A stretch of DNA of 64,000 bases from Rhizobium terricola (lineage in GTDB: Bacteria; Pseudomonadota; Alphaproteobacteria; Rhizobiales; Rhizobiaceae), in assembly GCF_012927355.1 (NCBI RefSeq), contig NZ_JABBGK010000004.1:186001-250000 (forward strand), in the 5' to 3' direction. Of this stretch, positions 8,702 to 16,952 are shown one piece after another. Position numbers and translations under genes: made by a program. Position 1 is the first letter of the stretch. Every line of letters begins with the position of its first letter. The notes beneath the pieces are model-generated. The model did no database searches, was not told the origin of the DNA, and saw only the letters and a list, made by a program, of their open reading frames with translations.

Positions 8702-9456
8702 AAGTCCTAATCGTCGAGGATGACGCACTGCACAGGGCGTATCTCAATGAAGCCGTCCGTTCCGCCTTGCCGGAATGCGACATGGTCTTCGAGGCGGAGA
8801 ACGGGCTCGTCGGCGAAAAACTCGCGCGGGAACATCGCTCGGAGTTTATCGTCATGGACCTGCAGATGAGCCCGCGCAACGGCATCGAGGCGGCCCGCAC
8901 CATCTGGAAGGAACGGCCGGAAACCAGCATCCTGTTCTGGTCGAACTATGCCGACGAAGCGAATGTCCGCGGCATTTCCCGGATCGTTCCGGAAGGCGCG
9001 GCTTACGGTTACGTGCTGAAGTCGGCGTCCGACGAGCGGCTGAGGCTGGCCTTGCGCTCGATCTTCATCGAGGGGCAGTGCGTCATCGACCGGGAAGTGC
9101 GGGGACTGCAGCAGAAAAGCCAGGGACATGCCCGCGGCTTCACCGATTCCGAATACGAGATCCTGATCGACATCGCTCTTGGCCTCACCGACCGGGCGAT
9201 CGCGCGGCGGCGCAATCTCTCCCTGCGCAGCGTGCAGAACCGCCTCCAGCAGCTCTACGAAAAACTCGGCGTCTACCAGCCGATCGGCGAGGAACAGGAA
9301 GAAGGCCGTTTCAATCTGCGCGCCCGGGCCGTGACCGTCGCCCTGCTCCGCAAGCTTCTCAACCACAATGCACTCGAAAGGGCGGAAGCCGAGCTGGAAC
9401 AGTGGCTCGATCGCAGGCCGGCAAGCACAGTAGCCCGCCGCTCGGCATCTGCCTGA
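8698..9456 (+). CDS. LuxR/NarL-type response regulator
   Basis: A 252-residue regulator. The receiver domain (1-125) begins MKVLIVEDDA, has the phospho-acceptor Asp54 in FIVMDLQM and the conserved Lys in YVLKSASDER. A LuxR-type helix-turn-helix lies at about 143-195 (GFTDSEYEILIDIALGLTD, then IARRRNLSLRSVQNRLQQL). The tail after the HTH, about 55 residues with RARAVTVALLRKLL, is longer than in typical NarL proteins. It is translationally coupled to the kinase gene and is the likely binder of the palindromes at 7352-7387. Confidence 0.9.
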   Translation: MKVLIVEDDALHRAYLNEAVRSALPECDMVFEAENGLVGEKLAREHRSEFIVMDLQMSPRNGIEAARTIWKERPETSILFWSNYADEANVRGISRIVPEGAAYGYVLKSASDERLRLALRSIFIEGQCVIDREVRGLQQKSQGHARGFTDSEYEILIDIALGLTDRAIARRRNLSLRSVQNRLQQLYEKLGVYQPIGEEQEEGRFNLRARAVTVALLRKLLNHNALERAEAELEQWLDRRPASTVARRSASA

Positions 9457-9492
9457 CGCTTTCCTGAGGCAGTTGGACCGGACAGCGACATC

Positions 9493-9532
9493 TTGTCGGC
9501 AAAAAGAGATTGCACGATCTCGCTGTCGACAA
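9493..9532. promoter_or_regulatory. Candidate operator before the GntR gene
   Basis: TTGTCGGCAA (9493-9502) and CTGTCGACAA (9523-9532) are two near-palindromic copies of TTGTCGACAA, 30 bp apart in the same orientation, 52 bp before the GntR start. GACAGCGA (9481-9488) and TCGCTGTC (9520-9527) also form an inverted repeat. FCD-type GntR proteins usually bind such elements in their own promoter, so autoregulation is the simplest reading. Confidence 0.4.
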
Positions 9533-9583
9533 TATGCATGCAGATAGAAATCCAGTCATCCCTAACCGGCTGCAGGCGACATC

Positions 9584-10306
9584 ATGACAGACACGACGAC
9601 AGACGACGGCAACGTCGATACCCCGCGGTCCCGTGGTTCAGGAACGCAGACGGTCTATAACACGCTCCGGCAGGAAATTCTCGCGATGAGCCTGCCGCCG
9701 GGAAGCCCGCTGGATGAGGTCCGGCTCTCCGAGCGCTTCGGCATGTCCCGCACCCCCGTGCGCGAGGCGCTGCTCCGGCTTTCCTCCGACGGACTGGTGA
9801 CGACGCTACCGAACAGGAACACGATCGTCGCGACCATCGACTTCGCCAGCCTCCCCACCTATTTCGATGCGCTCACCTTGATGTATCGCGTCACCACGCG
9901 TGCCGCCGCCGGCAAGCGGAACCCTGCGGCGATGGCCGTCATTCGCCAGCGCCAGACGGAATTCGAGGCCGCGGTTCGCGCGCAAGATGCCTATGCGATG
10001 ATCGAGGCCAATCGCGAATTCCATGTCGCGATCGCCGAACTCGGCGGCAACGGTTATTACACCACCTTCTTCGCGCGCCTGCTCGACGAGGGACGGCGCA
10101 TCCTGCGCCTCTATTATTCCACCTTCGACGATCGCCTGCCGCTGCAATACGTGCGCGAGCACGAGGACATGATCGCCGCGATCGAAGCAGGCGACGTCGA
10201 GGGTGCCGACCGCCTGGCGATCGACCATGCCGCACAGATTGTCCGGCAGATCCAGGAATACGTGGCCCGCGACATGAACAATGCGCTGGCGATCGACAAG
10301 CTCTGA
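9584..10306 (+). CDS. GntR-family (FCD) transcriptional regulator
   Basis: A 240-residue regulator. The winged helix (about 20-88) contains the GntR signature DEVRLSERFGMSRTPVREAL. The C-terminal all-helical FCD ligand domain has the metal-type pattern NREFHVAIAEL with a later EHEDMIAAIEAGD and the final His in AIDHAAQ. It stands 52 nt before a DadA-like oxidase and an M24 peptidase on the same strand and probably controls them in response to their substrate. Confidence 0.88.
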   Translation: MTDTTTDDGNVDTPRSRGSGTQTVYNTLRQEILAMSLPPGSPLDEVRLSERFGMSRTPVREALLRLSSDGLVTTLPNRNTIVATIDFASLPTYFDALTLMYRVTTRAAAGKRNPAAMAVIRQRQTEFEAAVRAQDAYAMIEANREFHVAIAELGGNGYYTTFFARLLDEGRRILRLYYSTFDDRLPLQYVREHEDMIAAIEAGDVEGADRLAIDHAAQIVRQIQEYVARDMNNALAIDKL

Positions 10307-10357
10307 TCGCGGCGAGACACAGACCACATCAACACGGAAGAACGACGGGAAGATTTC

Positions 10358-11611
10358 ATGGCCGCTGAGACAAATGCCGACGTCATCGTCATCGGAGCCG
10401 GGATCGTGGGGGCAATGGCCGCTTTCCACCTCCAGAACGACGGGCGCAAGGTCACCATGATCGAGCGGGAAGAGGCCGCGGCGGGCGCCAGCGCCGGGAA
10501 TGCGGGCATTCTCGCTTTTCCCGAGATCATTCCCATTCCGTCGCCCGGCGTGATGTTCAAGGCGCCGAAGTGGTTGATTGACCCGCTCGGCCCGCTGAGC
10601 ATCCCGCCGGCCTATGCCTTGAAGATCGCACCCTGGCTGTGGCACTTCTGGCGCGCCAGTTCGCGCCGCGCCTTCGAACACGGGATAGCCGCGCAGACGA
10701 CGATGATGCACCTCGCCTCGACGGCGATGCACGGCGTCAGGGAGACTGCCGCGCTGGCCTCCTTCTTCGACAACACCGGCACCCTCGACCTTTACGACAG
10801 CGAGGCGAGCTTCGATGCTGCGGCCGCCGACTGGCGCGCGAAGGAAAAGGCCGGCTTCGAGTTCAACCGCGTCGGTCGTGCCGAGATCGACGCGCTCCAG
10901 CCGGGGCTCGCTCCGCAGTTTCGCCATGCCATCTATGCCTCCGACGGCATTCAGGTGAACGACCCGAAAGGTCTGACGAAGGCCCTCGTCGATCTTGTCA
11001 TGTCGCGCGGCGTGACCTTCCAGAAGGGCGAGGTGACGGCTGTCGCGCCGGCAGGAGCCGGAAATGTTGTGACACTCAGGGATGGCACGACGATCTCGGC
11101 CAACACGGTCGTTGTCGCCTGTGGGGCATGGTCGCGGAAACTGGCCGCAGGCCTCGGCGACCGGGTGCCGCTCGAAACCGAGCGCGGCTACAACACGACG
11201 CTGCCGCCCCAGACCTTCCGCCTCCAGCGACAGCTCTATTTCAACGATCACGCCTTCGTCGTCACCCCGCTCGCCGAAGGCATCCGCGTCGGTGGTGCTG
11301 TTGAACTCGGCGGCCTGGACCTTCCGCCGAACTACCAGCGCTCCAGGGCCCTGCTCGCCAAGGCCAAGCGTTTCCTGCCCGAACTCGAGACGACCGGCGG
11401 CCGCGAATGGATGGGCTTCCGTCCCTCCATGCCCGATTGCCTGCCGGTGATCGGACGCGCGAGCGGCAGCCGATCGGTCATCTACGCTTTCGGCCACGGC
11501 CACCTCGGCCTCACCCAGTCCGCCGGCACCGGCAGGTTGGTGGCAGAGCTCGCAGCCGACAGGCCGACCAGCATCGACATCACCCCCTTCCGGCCCGGTC
11601 GGTTCAACTGA
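10358..11611 (+). CDS. DadA-like FAD-dependent D-amino acid dehydrogenase
   Basis: A 417-residue flavoprotein of the DAO family. The N-terminus has the FAD-binding Rossmann fingerprint VIVIGAGIVGAMAAFHL followed by the acidic end of strand 2 (MIEREEAAAGASAGNAGIL). The C-terminus has GHGHLGLTQSAGTGRLVAEL, the usual second FAD contact of DadA proteins. It probably deaminates a D-amino or N-substituted amino acid, passing electrons to the respiratory chain. The neighbouring M24 peptidase suggests a peptide-like or N-modified amino acid as the source; the substrate itself is unknown. Confidence 0.85.
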   Translation: MAAETNADVIVIGAGIVGAMAAFHLQNDGRKVTMIEREEAAAGASAGNAGILAFPEIIPIPSPGVMFKAPKWLIDPLGPLSIPPAYALKIAPWLWHFWRASSRRAFEHGIAAQTTMMHLASTAMHGVRETAALASFFDNTGTLDLYDSEASFDAAAADWRAKEKAGFEFNRVGRAEIDALQPGLAPQFRHAIYASDGIQVNDPKGLTKALVDLVMSRGVTFQKGEVTAVAPAGAGNVVTLRDGTTISANTVVVACGAWSRKLAAGLGDRVPLETERGYNTTLPPQTFRLQRQLYFNDHAFVVTPLAEGIRVGGAVELGGLDLPPNYQRSRALLAKAKRFLPELETTGGREWMGFRPSMPDCLPVIGRASGSRSVIYAFGHGHLGLTQSAGTGRLVAELAADRPTSIDITPFRPGRFN

Positions 11612-11656
11612 ACGCCGCCGAGACCGGACCCGGACCCTATTGAAAGGCGCCCCCCA

Positions 11657-12793
11657 ATGAGCCTCCCCCACCCCAAGATCTCTGATCAGGAAAGATCGGC
11701 AAGGCTTTCGCGGCTGCGCAAAGCCATCGAGGAACAGAACCTCGGCGGTGTTCTGCTCGGCTCGACCGAGAGCCTGCGCTACTTTACCGGCCTTGTCTGG
11801 CATCAGAGCGAACGCCTGCTGGGCGCCGTCGTGACGCCGACGGCACGCCACTACATCGTGCCGGGCTTCGAACTCAGCCGCGTCGAGAGCCTTCGCCATC
11901 TTCCCGGCGAAATCCATGTCTGGCAGGAAGAGGAAAGCAGCGCTGCGCTCGTTGCCTCTCTTGTTCCGGATGGCGCCAAGCTCGCGCTGGACGATTCCCT
12001 GCCGCTCTTCGTCTATCATGCGCTGGCGCGCCAGCTTGGCGCGGAGCGCCTGCTCGACGGCGGCCCGCTCGTCCGCAGCCACCGCCTGCGCAAGTCGAAG
12101 ACGGAAATCGACATCATCCAGTATGCGATGAACCTCACGCTCGAGGTACATCGGCGCGCCCATGCCATCCTGAAGCCCGGCATCCGCGCCTCGGAGGTCG
12201 TCCGCTACATCGACGAACAGCACCGCGCCTTGGGCGCCGAAGGCGGCTCCACCTTCTGCATCGTCTCCTTCGGAGAGGCGACGTCTCTGCCGCACGGCGC
12301 GGACGGCGATCAGGTCTATGCGCCAGGTGACGTCGTGCTCGTTGACACCGGCTGCCGCATCGACGGCTATCACTCCGACCTCACCCGCACCTACATGCTG
12401 GACGAGCCTTCCGCCGATTTTGCCCGGATCTGGGCGATCGAGCGGGAAGCCCAGCAGGCCGTGTTCGACGCGGCGCAGATCGGTGCCCCGTGCGAAAGCC
12501 TCGACGCCGCTGCACGCGCGGCCCTCGCCCGCCATGGCCTCGGACCGGACTACCGCCTGCCCGGCCTTCCGCACCGCGCCGGCCACGGCCTCGGCCTGGA
12601 AATCCACGAGGAACCCTACATCGTCCGCGGCAATCAGGTTCGGTTGGAGGAAGGCATGTGCTTCTCCAACGAACCGATGATCGTCGTGCCCGGCCAGTTC
12701 GGCATCCGTCTCGAGGACCACATCCACATGACGGCATCGGGTCCGCGATGGTTCACGACGCCGGCAAAAGGCCCGACGGAACCCTTCGCCTGA
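11657..12793 (+). CDS. M24-family metallopeptidase (Xaa-Pro aminopeptidase/creatinase-like)
   Basis: A 378-residue pita-bread-fold protein with an N-terminal creatinase-like domain (about 10-145) and a catalytic M24 domain. All five dinuclear metal ligands are present: Asp230 (VDTGC), Asp241 (HSDLTRTY), His310 (HRAGHGLGLEIHE), Glu339 (SNEPMI) and Glu353 (IRLEDHIHM). It is therefore likely a working hydrolase of peptides or amidino compounds. It follows the DadA-like gene by 45 nt with an AAAGGCG site before ATG and presumably releases the substrate that gene oxidises. Confidence 0.88.
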   Translation: MSLPHPKISDQERSARLSRLRKAIEEQNLGGVLLGSTESLRYFTGLVWHQSERLLGAVVTPTARHYIVPGFELSRVESLRHLPGEIHVWQEEESSAALVASLVPDGAKLALDDSLPLFVYHALARQLGAERLLDGGPLVRSHRLRKSKTEIDIIQYAMNLTLEVHRRAHAILKPGIRASEVVRYIDEQHRALGAEGGSTFCIVSFGEATSLPHGADGDQVYAPGDVVLVDTGCRIDGYHSDLTRTYMLDEPSADFARIWAIEREAQQAVFDAAQIGAPCESLDAAARAALARHGLGPDYRLPGLPHRAGHGLGLEIHEEPYIVRGNQVRLEEGMCFSNEPMIVVPGQFGIRLEDHIHMTASGPRWFTTPAKGPTEPFA

Positions 12794-12982
12794 CATCGCT
12801 TCCCGCGGCCGTCGACAGGCGTCGCGGATAGCTCTTCACCAGGCTCCGCGACGCGGCAGATAACACTTCCGCGTCCGTCTTTTCCCGGTGCCCGACCCGG
12901 AAGCCGATGCGTTCCACCGCGTTCCCAACTCTCGCAAACAGCGAAGTAGGGCAACCTTCCACAAGTCAAAAAAGATCAACGA

Positions 12983-13036
12983 TTTGTAACAAACATTCAA
13001 AATAGCTTGACATTTCAAAGCCTGTTTTACGATAAA
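12983..13036 (+). promoter_or_regulatory. Promoter and GntR-like half-palindrome before the sugar-acid kinase
   Basis: The 272-bp gap 12794-13065 has an AT-rich end. TTGACA at 13007-13012 is followed after 17-18 bp by CGATAA/GATAAA (13030-13036), a plausible sigma-70 promoter. TTTGTAACAAA (12983-12993) just upstream is an odd-centred palindrome close to the FCD-GntR pattern TNGTNNNACNA. The regulator encoded at 14098 is the obvious candidate binder. The first 180 bp of the gap show nothing clear. Confidence 0.5.
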
Positions 13037-13065
13037 AGATAACAACAGGTTCTGAGGATTTGTCC

Positions 13066-14094
13066 ATGCTGGCGATCATCGCCGACGACTTGACCGGCGC
13101 ACTGGATACGGCTGCTCCGTTTGCTGGACGAGGGCTGCACACCGAAGTCGCGCTCCGGGTCGAAGCGGTTTCCGAGGCACTCGCCGAAAGACCCGAGGTC
13201 CTGACCATCAATACTGGCTCACGGGAGCTCGATGGCAACACCGCGCATCAGCTGGCGGCAGCAGCCGTCAGAGCTTTGCCCGCCGGTACGCGTCTTTTCA
13301 AGAAGATCGACTCGCGGCTGAAGGGCCATATCGTTGCCGAACTGGATGCGACACCATTTAAAACCGCGCTGGTGGCACCTGCCATTCCGGCCTTTGGACG
13401 CCTCGTCCGCGCCGGCCACATCGAAGGCTTCGGCGTCACAACGCCGATTTCGGTTTCAGAAAAGCTCGGTCCCCACGCCGCGCGTGCGACGATCCCCGAC
13501 ACCCTGACACCGGGCGACATGGAAGCGGCACTCGAGGCAGCGGAAAAGGCCGGCCTCGATCTCCTGATCGGTGCGCGAGGCCTCGCCGAAGCACTTGCGC
13601 GCCGGATGACCGGCCGCAGGGATGCAACCCCAGCGGACATTCCGGAAGGTCCGGTGCTGTTCGTGGTCGGCTCGCGCGATCCGATCACCCTGGCGCAGAT
13701 CGATGAACTGAGGGCCGCGTACCCGTTGCGCTATCTGCCGGCGCCGAACGGTCACCTCCGTGACCTGCAGGCCGATACCAGCCCGATCACTCTCGTCCAG
13801 GCCACCCCGGGCGACACGGAGATCACGCCGCTGGCGGTATCACAAAACCTCGCTGAAGGTGTCTGTCCGGCCTTGACCGAGACCGCGACGACCCTGCTGC
13901 TTTCCGGTGGGGCAACAGCCGAAGCCGTGCTGGAGCGTATGGGCATCACGCGCTTCAGGCTGCTGGGCGATTGCCTGCCGGGTTTGGGTCTGGCTCACGC
14001 CGGCGGACAATGTATCATCGCGAAGTCCGGAGGATTCGGGCAACCCGACACGCTCCGGACGATCGCCGGCAATATCCTCCAGAAACTGGGATGA
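13066..14094 (+). CDS. Four-carbon sugar-acid kinase family protein (DtnK/OtnK-like)
   Basis: A 342-residue member of the four-carbon acid sugar kinase family (formerly DUF1537), whose members phosphorylate threonate, erythronate or 2-oxotetronate on O4. It opens with the family N-terminus MLAIIADDLTGALDTAAPF, has FKKIDSRLKGHIVAEL and ends with the C-terminal nucleotide-domain blocks LLLSGGATAEAVL and ITKF-like SGGFGQPDTL. It is shorter than typical members (about 400-430). ATG 13066 follows TGAGGA by 7 nt; the TTG at 13060 is too close to it. A PdxA2 homologue 2 kb away supports a D-threonate-type route, in which kinase then PdxA2 yields dihydroxyacetone phosphate. Confidence 0.8.
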   Translation: MLAIIADDLTGALDTAAPFAGRGLHTEVALRVEAVSEALAERPEVLTINTGSRELDGNTAHQLAAAAVRALPAGTRLFKKIDSRLKGHIVAELDATPFKTALVAPAIPAFGRLVRAGHIEGFGVTTPISVSEKLGPHAARATIPDTLTPGDMEAALEAAEKAGLDLLIGARGLAEALARRMTGRRDATPADIPEGPVLFVVGSRDPITLAQIDELRAAYPLRYLPAPNGHLRDLQADTSPITLVQATPGDTEITPLAVSQNLAEGVCPALTETATTLLLSGGATAEAVLERMGITRFRLLGDCLPGLGLAHAGGQCIIAKSGGFGQPDTLRTIAGNILQKLG

Positions 14095-14097
14095 CGA

Positions 14098-14799
14098 ATG
14101 GGACTGGAGAACGGAACGACCCGCAAGAGCCTCGCCGACCTTGTCTTCGAACGGATGCACCGTGCGATCAAGTCGGGGGCCTATCAGCCGGATGAACGCC
14201 TGCCGACGGAACACGACCTCGCGGCCGAGTTCGAGGTGTCGCGGCCGATCATTCGCGAAGCGCTCCGCCGTCTGCGGGAACAGGGCCTGATCTACTCCCG
14301 TCGCGGCGCAGGCAGCTTCGTGCGAGCCCTCGGGATGAAGGAACCGCTCGGCTTCGGCCAGCTGGAAAACGTCGCGGACCTTCTCAATTGCTACGAATTC
14401 CGACTAACCCTGGAGCCGGCGGCGGCGGCCGCGGCGGCAGCCCGCCACGATGCGGTGAGCCTTGCCGCTATTCGCCAGGCGCTTGAGCTCATGCGTGACG
14501 CCACCAACCGCCAGTCCCACCGCGAAGATGCGGACTTCCAGTTTCACCTGGCCATCGCCCGCGCCGCGCAGAACAGCTACTTTTCCACCGCGATGGAGGC
14601 CCTGAAGGACCACATTGCCGTCGGCATGAAGTTCCACGGCGCCTCCGTCAAGCGCGAGACGGCCGGCCTCTCCCGCGTCTTTGCCGAGCACGAAGCGATC
14701 GCCGATGCCATCGCGGCCGGCGACGGCGCCGGCGCAAGACAGCTGATGCTCGACCACCTGACCGGATCGCGCGAACGTCTCTTCCAGACGACCCGCTAG
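14098..14799 (+). CDS. GntR-family (FCD) transcriptional regulator
   Basis: A 233-residue regulator: winged helix at about 12-80 with the signature PTEHDLAAEFEVSRPIIREA and wing residues GLIYSRRGAGSFV, then an FCD domain with DFQFHLAIARAAQNSYF, EHEAIADAIAAGDG and a final LDHLTGS. It starts 3 nt after the kinase stop, so the two form one transcript and the regulator likely controls that unit and perhaps the convergent pdxA2 operon. Confidence 0.88.
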   Translation: MGLENGTTRKSLADLVFERMHRAIKSGAYQPDERLPTEHDLAAEFEVSRPIIREALRRLREQGLIYSRRGAGSFVRALGMKEPLGFGQLENVADLLNCYEFRLTLEPAAAAAAAARHDAVSLAAIRQALELMRDATNRQSHREDADFQFHLAIARAAQNSYFSTAMEALKDHIAVGMKFHGASVKRETAGLSRVFAEHEAIADAIAAGDGAGARQLMLDHLTGSRERLFQTTR

Positions 14800-14815
14800 A
14801 AATTCACGCCTGAAC

Positions 14816-14850
14816 GCATGACGCCCCGGCCATCGACCGGGGTGTCATGC
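14816..14850. terminator. Bidirectional terminator hairpin
   Basis: GCATGACGCCCCGG and CCGGGGTGTCATGC form a 14-bp stem with one G-T wobble and a 7-nt loop. It lies between the convergent GntR and alcohol dehydrogenase genes, the expected place for a shared terminator. Confidence 0.7.
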
Positions 14851-14869
14851 GTCTTGGGAGAAGCAATCT

Positions 14870-15988
14870 TCAGAAGGCCGCCTTGTAGATTGCGTGCACG
14901 TCCTCGACCTGCATGTCGATCGGGTTGTTGTCCATCAGGCGACGGTTGGCATGCGCCTCGCTCGCCCAGAGCGGCAGATCCGCCTCTTTCGCGCCATGGG
15001 CCGAGAGCGACATCTCGATGCCGAGATCCTTGCAAAAGCCGTGCGCCGCACTCAACAGGGCTTGCTGCGACAGCCCGCCGCCCAGGCCGAGCGCCTGCGC
15101 GACCTCGTCGGTCTTTCCGGCAGCAACCGGCTGATTGAAAGCCAGCACATGCGGAAAGATGACGGCATTCGCCAGACCATGCGGCAACCGCAGGCGGGTG
15201 CCGAGCGGATAGGCGATGGCGTGGCCCGCGGCGGTATTGACGGGCCCGAGGCAGATGCCGCCATAGAAGGATGCGAGCATCATGCCCTCGCGCGCCTCGG
15301 TGTCCGAACCGTCGCGAACGGCACGGGCGAGATACTTGCCGACCAGGCGGAAGCCCATCCGCGCGAAACCATCGATCATCGGATGCGCGCGCCGGTTCGT
15401 GAAGGCCTCGACACAATGGGCCATCGCATCGACACCCGTTGCAGCGGTCACTGCCGGGGGGACCGAGTAGGTGAGCTCCGGATCGAGTACGGCAAAGTCC
15501 GCGATCATGTACGGGCTTTCGACGGCGATCTTGCTTCCCTTCTCGGGATCGGTGATCAGCGAACGGATCCCGGCTTCCGATCCCGTTCCCGCCGTCGTCG
15601 CGACCTGGACGAGACGAGTGTTGCGCCCGGCGACCCTGTTCGGGCCGGCAACGTCGGCAAGCGTCTGCTGCGTATCCCAGAGTGCCGCCACGAGCTTGGC
15701 GACATCCAGCACCGAACCACCCCCAAGGCCGACGATCACGTCGGGCCTGCACTGTCGCGCGGCTTCGAGCGCCGCCTCGAGCGTTGCGATATCCGGCTCT
15801 CCCGGGATTGCGTCGAACACCGTGACTTTTCCGGAGAATCCGAGGCGTTCGACGAAACCTGCCGTGATCGGCGTCGCAATGACGAGCGCCGAACCTGCAT
15901 CGCCAGCCCAGACGCCGACGTCGCCGATGGTGCCGGCGCCGACAGCCAGGCGACGCGGTTGATGAAGCGTGATGGAAGTGTTGGTCAT
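14870..15988 (-). CDS. Iron-containing alcohol dehydrogenase
   Basis: A 372-residue group III alcohol dehydrogenase. The NAD-binding part has GLGGGSVLDVAKLVAAL; metal-site residues are in GVDAMAHCVEAF, GHAIAYPLG and the downstream HG (RLPHGLANAV). ATG 15988 (MTNTSITLHQ) was preferred to an in-frame start 48 nt upstream, which would lie inside pdxA2. It follows pdxA2 by 7 nt and is the last gene of the sialidase-like/pdxA2/ADH operon. It may oxidise a hydroxy acid or reduce an aldehyde of the same four-carbon pathway. Confidence 0.88.
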   Translation of the reverse strand: MTNTSITLHQPRRLAVGAGTIGDVGVWAGDAGSALVIATPITAGFVERLGFSGKVTVFDAIPGEPDIATLEAALEAARQCRPDVIVGLGGGSVLDVAKLVAALWDTQQTLADVAGPNRVAGRNTRLVQVATTAGTGSEAGIRSLITDPEKGSKIAVESPYMIADFAVLDPELTYSVPPAVTAATGVDAMAHCVEAFTNRRAHPMIDGFARMGFRLVGKYLARAVRDGSDTEAREGMMLASFYGGICLGPVNTAAGHAIAYPLGTRLRLPHGLANAVIFPHVLAFNQPVAAGKTDEVAQALGLGGGLSQQALLSAAHGFCKDLGIEMSLSAHGAKEADLPLWASEAHANRRLMDNNPIDMQVEDVHAIYKAAF

Positions 15989-15995
15989 GGCTTGG

Positions 15996-16952
15996 TCATC
16001 CTTGCTTGGCACGGCCAGCCACCAGCTTGCGGGCATAGGCGATGGCGGAGTTCATGTTGCCGTGGTTGGCAATCCCCTTCCCGGCGATGTCGAAGGCCGT
16101 GCCGTGATCGACCGAGGTGCGGTCGATCGGCAGCTCGACCGAGACATTGACGGCCGTATCGAAGGCAACGAGCTTGATCGGGATGTGGCCCTGGTCGTGA
16201 TACTGGGCGACGACGAGATCGAAGGCACCCGAATAGGCACGGTGGAAGACGGTGTCCGCAGAGATCGGACCATAGGCGTCGATACCTTCGGCACGCGCCG
16301 CCGCAACGGCGGGGGCGATCTGGTCGTCGTCTTCGGTGCCAAACAGGCCGTTCTCCCCGCAATGCGGATTGATACCGGCGACGGCAATCTTCGGCGCGGC
16401 ATAACCGATGCGCTTCAGATGATCGTTGCCGGCACGGATCGTCGCGAGAACCCGCTCGGTCGTCGCCCGGCGGATCGCCTCCTGGAGCGAGACGTGGGTC
16501 GACACGTGGATGACCTTCAGGCGCTCCGAGGCGAGCAGCATATAGGCCGCCTTCGAACCGGTGAGGCTGCGCAGCATGCCGGTATGGCCGTCATAGTGAT
16601 GGCCGGCAAGGTTCAGCGCTTCCTTGTTGATCGGCGCGGTGACGATGCAGCCGATCTCGCCTGCCTCTGCGTCGCGGACCGCCTTTTCGATGAAGCGGAA
16701 AGCCGCGTCGCCGGCCACCGGGCTCAGTTGCCCCCAGGGGAGCGGCGCGCCTTCGACAGGCAGGTCGACCACGTAGGGCACGAGATCGATATCAACGCCG
16801 AGCGCTTCCCGGGCCGCCTCGAGCGTGGCGAGATTGCCGTAGATTCGGGTCTGCGCCCGGTCCGCTGCCGGCATTTCCGCCAGCGCACGAACGGAGATCT
16901 CGGGACCAACCCCGCACGGATCGCCCATGGTAATGCCGATAATGGTGCTCAT
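15996..16952 (-). CDS. pdxA2: PdxA2-type 4-phospho-D-threonate dehydrogenase
   Basis: A 318-residue PdxA-family NAD-dependent dehydrogenase/decarboxylase with the N-terminal signature [14 protein letters not shown], metal-ligand histidines in HVSTHVSL and [12 protein letters not shown], and the C-terminal [14 protein letters not shown]. Biosynthetic PdxA is usually near ksgA/surA; here it lies in a catabolic operon, typical of PdxA2, which converts D-threonate 4-phosphate to dihydroxyacetone phosphate and CO2. It overlaps the sialidase-like gene by 4 nt. The matching kinase candidate is at 13066. Confidence 0.85.
   Translation of the reverse strand: MSTIIGITMGDPCGVGPEISVRALAEMPAADRAQTRIYGNLATLEAAREALGVDIDLVPYVVDLPVEGAPLPWGQLSPVAGDAAFRFIEKAVRDAEAGEIGCIVTAPINKEALNLAGHHYDGHTGMLRSLTGSKAAYMLLASERLKVIHVSTHVSLQEAIRRATTERVLATIRAGNDHLKRIGYAAPKIAVAGINPHCGENGLFGTEDDDQIAPAVAAARAEGIDAYGPISADTVFHRAYSGAFDLVVAQYHDQGHIPIKLVAFDTAVNVSVELPIDRTSVDHGTAFDIAGKGIANHGNMNSAIAYARKLVAGRAKQG

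Noticed and set aside
9806-12796. A 996-codon open frame on the minus strand
   Set aside because: It lies opposite three well-supported plus-strand genes with conserved motifs and is a by-product of high GC content.
15996-16952. Biosynthetic pdxA for vitamin B6
   Set aside because: Its position inside a catabolic operon with a C4-acid kinase nearby, and not beside ksgA or surA, favours the PdxA2 paralogue.
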